Shown here: in pieces, positions 30,452-35,791 of the stretch
Layout: each line of letters opens with the position of its first letter
Numbering within the stretch: position 1 is the stretch's first letter
NCBI RefSeq assembly: GCF_012035195.1
Contig: NZ_JAAVJH010000019.1
Span: 1-35,791 of the forward strand
DNA from: Sphingomonas corticis
Lineage (GTDB): Bacteria > Pseudomonadota > Alphaproteobacteria > Sphingomonadales > Sphingomonadaceae
DNA length: 35,791 bases
Direction of reading: 5' to 3'
The notes under the pieces: model-generated
Database searches by the model: none
Told to the model about the DNA's origin: nothing
Seen by the model: only the letters and a program-made list of their open reading frames with translations
Translations under genes and position numbers: made by a program

Positions 30452-32965
30452 TCACTCCGCGGCTTCGAGGACGAGAGGGCGGAACTCGCCCAGATGCGCG
30501 TGCTGGTCTCGCTCGGCGCCGGCGGCGCGCTGCGCCCAGGGATCGTCCTGCGAGAAGAGCTGCGAATGGCGGAAGCGCGCGGCAAGCGCGTCGCGGCCCT
30601 CCGCGTCCGCGACGATGCGAGCCTTGATGTGGTCCAGACCGACCCGCTCGATCCACGGCGCGGTGCGCTCCAGATAGCGCGCCTCCTCGCGGTAGAGCTG
30701 GATGAAGGCGGCGCAGTAGTGCATCGCCTCGGCCTCGGTCGCGACCTTGCAGAGCAGGTCGGTGGCGCGCACCTTGATGCCGCCATTGCCGCCGACGTGC
30801 AGCTCGTAGCCGCTGTCGACGCAGACCACGCCGAAGTCCTTGATCGTCGCTTCCGCGCAGTTGCGTGGGCAGCCCGACACCGCGATCTTGAACTTGTGGG
30901 GCATCCACGATCCCCACGCCATCCGCTCGATCTTGACGCCCAGGCCGGTCGAATCCTGCGTGCCGAAGCGGCACCATTCGGACCCGACGCAGGTCTTCAC
31001 CGTGCGCAGTGACTTTCCATAGGCATGGCCGGAGACCATGCCGGCGGCGTTCAGGTCGGCCCAGACCACCGGCAGGTCCTCCTTGCGGATGCCGAAGATG
31101 TCGAGTCGCTGACCGCCGGTCACCTTGACCATCGGCGCGTTGTATTTCTCCACCACGTCGGCGATGGCGCGCAGTTCGCGCGGGTTCGTGAGGCCACCCC
31201 ACATGCGCGGCACGACCGAATAGGTGCCGTCTTTCTGGATGTTGGCGTGCAGCCGTTCGTTGACGAAGCGGCTCTGCTGGTCGTCGACATATTCGCCCGG
31301 CAGTGCGCAGAGCAGATAGTAGTTCAGCGCCGGACGGCACGAGGCGCAGCCGTCGGGCGTCGACCAGTGCAGCCGCTGCATCACCTCCGGGATGGATCGC
31401 ATCTCCTGCGCGACGATCTCGCGGCGGACGTCGTCGTGGCCGAAGCTGGTGCATTTGCACATCGTCTTCGGCCCGGCCTGGACCTCGTCGCCGAGGGTGA
31501 TTGCCAGCAACTGCTCGACGAGGCCGGTGCACGAACCGCAGCTGGCCGACGCCTTGCAGCTGCCGCGCACCGCATCGAGACTGCACGCGCCGCCCGTGAT
31601 CGCGGCGACGACCTGGCCCTTGCTGACGCCGTTGCAGCCGCAGATCTCGGCATCGTCCGAGAGCGCCGCAACGGCCGCCTTAGGGTCCGCCTGCCCACCT
31701 CCGGAGGCGAAGGCCTGGCCGAAGATCATCACGTCGCGGATGGCCGCGACATCCTCGCGCTTCTTGAGCAGGTCGAAGTACCAGGCGCCGTCGGCGGTAT
31801 CGCCGTAGAGGACGGCGCCGATCACGCGATCCTCCTCGAGGACGAGACGCTTATAGACGCCGCGCGAGGCGTCACGCAGGACGATGTCCTCGGCACCGTC
31901 GCCCCCGGAGAAGTCGCCGGCGGAGAACACGTCGATCCCCGACACCTTGAGCTTGGTAGAGGTGACCGAACCGCGATAGCCGGTCGGCCGCCCGACCAGC
32001 CCGTCGGCAAGCGCGCGGCACATCTCCCAGAGCGGCGCGACCAGGCCGTAGACCTGCCCGTCATGCTCGACGCATTCGCCGACCGCGAGGATGTCGGGAT
32101 CGCTGGTGACCATATTGTCGTCCACGCGGATGCCGCGGCCGATCTCCAGCCCGGCCTCGCGCGCCAGCGCCACGCTGGGCCGAATGCCCACCGCCATCAC
32201 GACGAGGCTGGCCGGGATCACGCGGTCGTCCTTCAGCCGTACCCCTTGAACGTGCGTGTCGCCGACGATCTCGGCCGTATCGGCGCCGGTCAGGATCGTT
32301 TGCCCGCGCGCCTCCAGCGCGGTGCGGAGCAGCCAGCCGGCGGCCTCGTCCAGCTGCCGCTCCATTAGCGTGTCCATGAGGTGGAGGACGGTCACCTTCA
32401 TGCCGCGCAGCGTGAGGCCGTGCGCCGCCTCCAGTCCCAGCAGGCCACCGCCGATCACCACCGCATCGCCGCCCTGCGCCGCCGCGGCCAGCATGTGACC
32501 GACATCCTTCATGTCGCGGAAGCTGATGACGCCCGGCAGGTCGCGGCCCGGCACCGGGATGATGAATGGGTCGGACCCCGTGGCGATCAACAGCTTGTCG
32601 TAGGCGGTCGTGCGGCCCGAACGGGCGCTGACCGTTTTGTCGGCGCGATCAATCGTGACGATCGGATCCTCGGTGACGAGCCGGATGCCGGCGTCGGCAT
32701 ACCAGGCATGATCGTTGATGACGATCTCGTCGAACGTCTTCTCGCCTGCCAGCACCGGCGAGAGCATGATGCGATTGTAGTTCACATGTGGCTCGGCGCC
32801 GAAGATCGTGATGCGGTAGCGGCCCGGCTCGCGCGCCAGCAGCTCCTCGACGGCGCGACAGCCGGCCATGCCGTTGCCGACAACCACGAGGTGCGGACGC
32901 GGATCGCCCGCGGGAACCGCATCGCGTGAGCTTTCCTCGACCGTGACCTGACCCTGGAAGTCCAT
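30452..32965 (-). CDS. nirB: NAD(P)H nitrite reductase large subunit NirB
   Basis: An 837-aa enzyme that reduces nitrite to ammonium. N-terminal FAD domain (LVVVGNGMAGCRAVEELL) and NAD domain (VVIGGGLLGLEAA), two BFD-type 2Fe-2S stretches (EICGCNGVSKGQ...CGSC; CKCTSFGH...CASCRP), then the sulfite/nitrite reductase half. Siroheme/4Fe-4S ligands are CVGSEWC (Cys-x5-Cys) and CPRNC (Cys-x3-Cys). The start at 32965 has GGAG 9 nt upstream; a longer frame to 33145 is rejected because it would translate the leader terminator. NirD, NasA and CobA follow. Confidence 0.97.
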   Translation of the reverse strand: MDFQGQVTVEESSRDAVPAGDPRPHLVVVGNGMAGCRAVEELLAREPGRYRITIFGAEPHVNYNRIMLSPVLAGEKTFDEIVINDHAWYADAGIRLVTEDPIVTIDRADKTVSARSGRTTAYDKLLIATGSDPFIIPVPGRDLPGVISFRDMKDVGHMLAAAAQGGDAVVIGGGLLGLEAAHGLTLRGMKVTVLHLMDTLMERQLDEAAGWLLRTALEARGQTILTGADTAEIVGDTHVQGVRLKDDRVIPASLVVMAVGIRPSVALAREAGLEIGRGIRVDDNMVTSDPDILAVGECVEHDGQVYGLVAPLWEMCRALADGLVGRPTGYRGSVTSTKLKVSGIDVFSAGDFSGGDGAEDIVLRDASRGVYKRLVLEEDRVIGAVLYGDTADGAWYFDLLKKREDVAAIRDVMIFGQAFASGGGQADPKAAVAALSDDAEICGCNGVSKGQVVAAITGGACSLDAVRGSCKASASCGSCTGLVEQLLAITLGDEVQAGPKTMCKCTSFGHDDVRREIVAQEMRSIPEVMQRLHWSTPDGCASCRPALNYYLLCALPGEYVDDQQSRFVNERLHANIQKDGTYSVVPRMWGGLTNPRELRAIADVVEKYNAPMVKVTGGQRLDIFGIRKEDLPVVWADLNAAGMVSGHAYGKSLRTVKTCVGSEWCRFGTQDSTGLGVKIERMAWGSWMPHKFKIAVSGCPRNCAEATIKDFGVVCVDSGYELHVGGNGGIKVRATDLLCKVATEAEAMHYCAAFIQLYREEARYLERTAPWIERVGLDHIKARIVADAEGRDALAARFRHSQLFSQDDPWAQRAAGAERDQHAHLGEFRPLVLEAAE

Positions 32966-32985
32966 CGTCGCAAACTCCGGAAACG

Positions 32986-33035
32986 AAAAAGGCCGCCATC
33001 TCGGCCCCGCGGAACGGGGGCGAGATGGCGGCCTT
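32986..33035 (-). terminator. Intrinsic terminator in the nirB leader
   Basis: On the minus strand a 15-bp perfect stem (arms 33021-33035 and 32989-33003) with further GGGG/CCCC pairing inside is followed at once by TTTTT (32990-32986). It ends only about 21 nt before the nirB ATG. A terminator in front of a gene within the leader implies attenuation rather than the end of an operon. Confidence 0.88.
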
Positions 33036-33041
33036 GCCATC
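33024..33041 (-). promoter_or_regulatory. ANTAR-target-like hairpin P2 (antiterminator) in the nirB leader
   Basis: Minus-strand stem GATGGC/GCCATC (6 bp) closes the hexaloop AAGGCC. The loop has A at position 1 and G at position 4, the two positions known to be conserved in hairpins bound by ANTAR antiterminators such as NasR/NasT. The loop and 3' arm are also the start of the terminator 5' arm (33021-33035), so the two structures exclude each other. Confidence 0.7.
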
Positions 33042-33120
33042 ATCGTGGACCGGCAGCGGACGGCGGCCGGGGCGATGCGCCTGCCATGCTCCAGCGGCGG
33101 AGCGGGCGGGCTATGTCGAT

Positions 33121-33138
33121 GCGGGCAGCATTGCTCGC
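33121..33138 (-). promoter_or_regulatory. Candidate ANTAR-target hairpin P1 in the nirB leader
   Basis: Minus-strand stem GCGAGC/GCCCGC (one A-C mismatch) closes the hexaloop AATGCT, again with A at position 1 and G at position 4. It lies just after the predicted transcription start and about 79 nt before P2. The long spacing is a weakness of this call. Confidence 0.45.
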
Positions 33139-33146
33139 GTCGCATG

Positions 33147-33175
33147 AGTATTCCTCAACTTCGCGTGGCGCTCAA
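33147..33175 (-). promoter_or_regulatory. Candidate sigma70-type promoter for nirBD-nasA-cobA
   Basis: On the minus strand TTGAGC (33175-33170), a 17-bp spacer and AATACT (33152-33147). Each box matches four of six consensus bases. Transcription would begin near 33140, so the transcript would start with hairpin P1. Confidence 0.45.
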
Positions 33176-33198
33176 CCCCCTTTTTTGCGCTGCAGCAA

Positions 33199-34404
33199 CT
33201 ACAGCGCCCAATCGAGCTGCAGCCACAGCTTGCTTGTGTCGGTGGCGAAGCTGCGAGCGTCGTAATCGGCATAGCGAACCGAGGCGGTGGTCGGACCGAA
33301 CTTGGCGGAGGCGAGCAGGTCCCACTCGCGGCCGTAGCGGCGCCCCAGCCGATCGCTGCGGAAGTCGTGGAACACCGCTTGGACGGTAATGTCCCGGGCG
33401 GGGCCGATTGCCTTCCAGCCGGTGCTGACCTGACCGTAGAGGTCGCGTACGCCATCGGGCGGCGTGGTGAGGAACTTGTCGGCCCAGCCCTGGAACTTGA
33501 AGTTGGTGCCGAGCGGCGTCTGGAAGCTGGTGAGCGCGCGCCCGTCATCGGCGCCGAGCACTTCAAAGCCGCCGCCGAACCTCAGCCGCCACACGTCCAG
33601 CGCCGCATCGATGAGGTAGTATTCGGCACGATAGGCGTTGGGATTACCGCCATAGTCCGCCTGACGTGCGTAGCTCGCCTGGTAGGAGAGCTTGGCGCCA
33701 CTGCCGATCGGCCGGGCCCCGGCGAAGCGCACGCCATAGGTCTGGCTGGACAAGCGGTAGCCCTGCACCGCCGCCTCGTCCTGATCGACGAGGTAGGCGA
33801 AGCCGGTGAGCAGGCCGACCGGCGTCGCGTAGGAGAGGTTCGCAAAGACATTGTCGCCCGATACCGCCGACTGGCGCGCGTCCCTCCCGTCGTTTCCCCA
33901 GATCGTCCGCACGCTCCAGGCATAGCTCAGGTCCAGCTTGAGCTTGGGCAACGGCGTCCATTCGGCGCGGACCGCGTCGAAGGTCTGGCCGTTCTGGCGA
34001 AAGCCGATCGCGCCGACGAAGCGCTCATCGTCCAGGGCGATGCGCTGGCGGCCGGCGGTCATGGTCAGATCGTCGGCGCGATACTGGAGCTGGGCGCGAT
34101 ACAGCGCCACATTCTGTGGATCGGCGACCAGCGGGCGGTCCGCCGCGCCCTCCAGCCCGTCGAAATAGCGGTCGACGACGCCCAGCGTGCCCTGCCCCTC
34201 CACCAGCGCCGACCAGCGTTCGACGCGCGCCTCCACGCCGGCACGCAGCCGGATCGTGAGCGCGTCTGCGTCCCGCGGCAGGCCGTCCTGCTCGACCGTC
34301 TCGTAGCGGGTGCGCGCGTCGGCGAGCGGCTTGAGCGCGACCGATTGGGCATGGAGCGGCTGTCCGGCGGCGATCAGCGCCGCCGCGGCGAGTGCCAGGC
34401 GCAT
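33199..34404 (-). CDS. Outer-membrane porin, alginate-export (AlgE-like) family
   Basis: A 401-aa protein with a signal peptide (MRLALAAAALIAAGQPLHAQ). The mature part is alternating-polarity beta strands, including DLTMTAGRQRIALDDERFVGA, RAEWTPLPKLKLDLSYAW and a final LWLQLDWAL. This fits the alginate-export porin family, often seen in sphingomonad nitrate clusters between narK and nirB. It may admit nitrate or nitrite; that is inference from position. AAGGAGGA about 8 nt upstream is a very good ribosome site. It ends 233 nt before nirB, with the regulatory leader in between. Confidence 0.88.
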   Translation of the reverse strand: MRLALAAAALIAAGQPLHAQSVALKPLADARTRYETVEQDGLPRDADALTIRLRAGVEARVERWSALVEGQGTLGVVDRYFDGLEGAADRPLVADPQNVALYRAQLQYRADDLTMTAGRQRIALDDERFVGAIGFRQNGQTFDAVRAEWTPLPKLKLDLSYAWSVRTIWGNDGRDARQSAVSGDNVFANLSYATPVGLLTGFAYLVDQDEAAVQGYRLSSQTYGVRFAGARPIGSGAKLSYQASYARQADYGGNPNAYRAEYYLIDAALDVWRLRFGGGFEVLGADDGRALTSFQTPLGTNFKFQGWADKFLTTPPDGVRDLYGQVSTGWKAIGPARDITVQAVFHDFRSDRLGRRYGREWDLLASAKFGPTTASVRYADYDARSFATDTSKLWLQLDWAL

Positions 34405-34420
34405 GATGTTCCTCCTTGAA

Positions 34421-34446
34421 GGCGGGCGAGCCGTGGCCCGCCCGCC
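34421..34446. other. Hairpin between the nitrate transporter and porin genes
   Basis: Arms GGCGGGCG (34421-34428) and CGCCCGCC (34439-34446) with a 10-nt loop in the 49-nt gap. No T-run follows, so processing or mRNA stability is more likely than termination. Confidence 0.45.
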
Positions 34447-34453
34447 GCCCGCT

Positions 34454-35665
34454 TCAGATCCGCACGCCGCCGGTCGCCCATTCGCTGCGCCACCGGCGCT
34501 TCACCAGGCTGAGCCCGGCAAATGCGACGAGCGCGAGGACGGCGAAGATGAGGAAGCCGTAGGAGAAGCTGCCGGTGAGCTGGCGCGCGAGGCCCAGGCT
34601 GGAGGCGAGATAGAAGCCGCCGATGCCGCCGGCCATGCCGACCAGCCCGGTCATCACCCCGATCTCCTTGCCGAAACGCTGCGGGACGAGCTGGAACACC
34701 GCGCCGTTGCCCGCGCCCAGCGCCAGCATCGCGAGCACGAACAGGCCGAGCGCGGAGCCGACGCTCGCGGCGGCGCTGACGCCGACCAGCGCGACCGCCG
34801 CGACGAGATAGACGGTGGTCAGCGTTCGCGCGCCGCCGATCCGATCGGCGAGCGCCCCGCCCAGCGGCCGCACCAGCGAGCCGGCGAACACGCAGGCGGC
34901 GGTGCAATAGCCCGCAACCACCGTCGTCAGGCCGAAACGGTCGGTGAAATAGATGGTGAGCGAGGAGGACAGCCCCGAAAAGCCGCCGAAGGTGACGCCG
35001 TAGAACAGCATGAACCACCAGGCGTCGGCAGTGCGCAGCGGCTCCAGATAGGCGATGACGGGCTTTGGCGCGGGCGCGTCAGGCGCATCCTTGGCCATGA
35101 CGAGGTAGAGGGAGAGAACGAGCACGAGTGGGATGCAGGCCAGGCCCAGAACCGCGTTCCAGCCGAACAGCTTCGCCAGCGTCGGCGCGAACAGCGCGGC
35201 GAATACCGTCCCCGAATTGCCCATGCCGGCGATGCCCATCGCCTTGCCCTGATGCTCGGGCGGATACCAACGGCTGGCGAGCGGGAGCGCCACCGCGAAG
35301 CTGGCGCCGGCGAACCCCAAGATCACACCCAGCGCCAGCGTGCCCGAGAAGCTGTGTACGCCCAGCAGCCACGCCGTCATCAGCCCCGCGATGACGATCA
35401 CCTGATTCAGCGCGCCGGTCCGCTTGGGGCCAATCCGGTCGACCAGCAGCCCGACGACGAGCCGCAACACCGCGCCGGCCAGGGTCGGCGTGGCGACCAT
35501 CAGGCCCTTCTGCGCGGGCGACAGCGCAAGTTCCCTGGCGATGTCGGGCGCAAGCGGGCCGAGCAGCACCCAGACCATGAACGCGAGATCAAAATAGAGG
35601 AAGGCGGCGATCAGCGTCGGCCGATGCCCCGCCTGCCAGAAGCCGCCGCCGGCCCGATCGGTCGT
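34454..35665 (-). CDS. narK: Nitrate/nitrite transporter (NarK/NasA-type MFS), 5' end cut by an insertion element
   Basis: The homologous frame runs from 35665 to 34454 and begins FWQAGHRPTLIAAFLYFDLA, the usual NarK N-terminus, followed by FMVWVLLGPLAPDIA, the nitrate signatures GFAGASFAVALPLASRWYP and GLVGMAGGIGGFYL, and 11-12 membrane helices. No ATG, GTG or TTG is available in frame between the upstream TGA (35671-35669) and the ATG at 35578, which is inside the first helix. The element end at 35667 has therefore removed the native start. A 374-aa product from 35578 would lack most of helix 1, so function is doubtful. Confidence 0.85.
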   Translation of the reverse strand, partial: TTDRAGGGFWQAGHRPTLIAAFLYFDLAFMVWVLLGPLAPDIARELALSPAQKGLMVATPTLAGAVLRLVVGLLVDRIGPKRTGALNQVIVIAGLMTAWLLGVHSFSGTLALGVILGFAGASFAVALPLASRWYPPEHQGKAMGIAGMGNSGTVFAALFAPTLAKLFGWNAVLGLACIPLVLVLSLYLVMAKDAPDAPAPKPVIAYLEPLRTADAWWFMLFYGVTFGGFSGLSSSLTIYFTDRFGLTTVVAGYCTAACVFAGSLVRPLGGALADRIGGARTLTTVYLVAAVALVGVSAAASVGSALGLFVLAMLALGAGNGAVFQLVPQRFGKEIGVMTGLVGMAGGIGGFYLASSLGLARQLTGSFSYGFLIFAVLALVAFAGLSLVKRRWRSEWATGGVRI

Positions 35666-35666
35666 A

Positions 35667-35672
35667 TGTCAA
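35667..35672 (-). promoter_or_regulatory. Outward-facing TTGACA (-35) at the insertion-element tip
   Basis: The terminal six bases read TTGACA on the minus strand, pointing into narK. This is a perfect -35 hexamer. The host DNA 16-18 bp downstream is GGCGGC-like with no -10 resemblance, so a complete hybrid promoter is not evident. Confidence 0.35.
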
Positions 35673-35791
35673 TCGGCGTCCAAAAAGGACCCCCTATCGG
35701 CGTGCAAAAGGGACCCCCTTCGTCAAGCAGCGTGACGGGTATGGGGGTCGCACCGTTCGCGCTGGTTGCGGCGTAGGGCGGGCGTAGCCCG
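35667..35791. mobile_element. End of an IS21-family insertion sequence (continues beyond window)
   Basis: The sequence from 35667 begins TGTCAATCGGCG and carries two contiguous 24-bp repeats (35672-35695 and 35696-35719) differing at two positions, each with ATCGGCGT...AAA.GGACCCCCT. Terminal TG and multiple tandem repeats of this kind are typical of IS21-family ends, and the TGTCAATCGGCG/GGACCCCC pattern is one I associate with that family. No istA or istB sequence is inside the window. The host-element junction is between 35666 and 35667. Confidence 0.7.

Noticed and set aside
32966..33145. Longer NirB start with 60 extra residues
   Set aside because: The extension would translate the hairpins and terminator of the leader and has no homology to NirB N-termini; a ribosome site precedes the start at 32965.
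34310..35776. 488-aa plus-strand frame opposite narK
   Set aside because: Shadow of NarK, running into the insertion-element end; composition is Glu/Arg/Gln-rich without domains.

Overview
The window is GC-rich, densely coding DNA that looks like the chromosome of a sphingomonad (Alphaproteobacteria, Sphingomonadales). The grounds are the order proA-nadD-rsfS-rlmH-envC-ctpA, several small exported proteins of a type I associate with this group, REP-like palindromes built on CTGAGCGA...CGA, and a nitrate cluster of the narK/porin/nirB/nirD/nasA/cobA type. Genus is inference from gene content; no rRNA or tRNA gene is present.

Left part (1-9.6 kb): the C-terminal part of smc runs in from the left edge, followed by a nested inverted-repeat block that reaches into the 3' end of a multi-pass GT87-like membrane glycosyltransferase. 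Divergent from it is a DNA-metabolism cluster: a radical-SAM protein with a helix-hairpin-helix tail, a hemerythrin, and a DUF4130-UdgX fusion. UdgX is the uracil-DNA glycosylase relative that crosslinks itself to uracil sites. Then come an aldo/keto reductase, a DedA membrane protein and an isonitrile hydratase-like DJ-1/PfpI protein.

Housekeeping run (8.5-16.2 kb, minus strand): hypothetical - proA - ParD/CopG-like antitoxin - RelE/ParE toxin - nadD - rsfS - rlmH - envC - ctpA - dsbB - coq7 - exported protein. Many junctions are 4-nt ATGA or GTGA overlaps. The toxin-antitoxin pair sits inside the run, and its toxin stop overlaps the nadD start.

Middle (16.2-23.6 kb): a Tat-type lipoprotein MsrB, a secreted CHAP-domain protein, an SDR + GPH-family sugar symporter pair (minus), an acyl-CoA dehydrogenase + SDR pair (plus), two small hypotheticals, a stretch of four stem-loops and an Rrf2 regulator with four cysteines.

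Orphan stretch (23.6-26.7 kb): five small ORFs without recognisable families, two strong hairpins, possible gene remnants and few clear functions. It looks like an accessory or decaying segment.

Right part (26.7-35.8 kb, minus strand): assimilatory nitrate/nitrite reduction. NarK imports nitrate, a porin-like barrel lies in the outer membrane, NasA reduces nitrate, NirBD reduces nitrite to ammonium, and CobA supplies the siroheme precursor. Two features stand out. The nirB leader carries a promoter-like sequence, two hexaloop hairpins of the ANTAR-target type and an intrinsic terminator that competes with the second hairpin. The extreme 5' end of narK is cut by the end of an IS21-family element that continues beyond the window.
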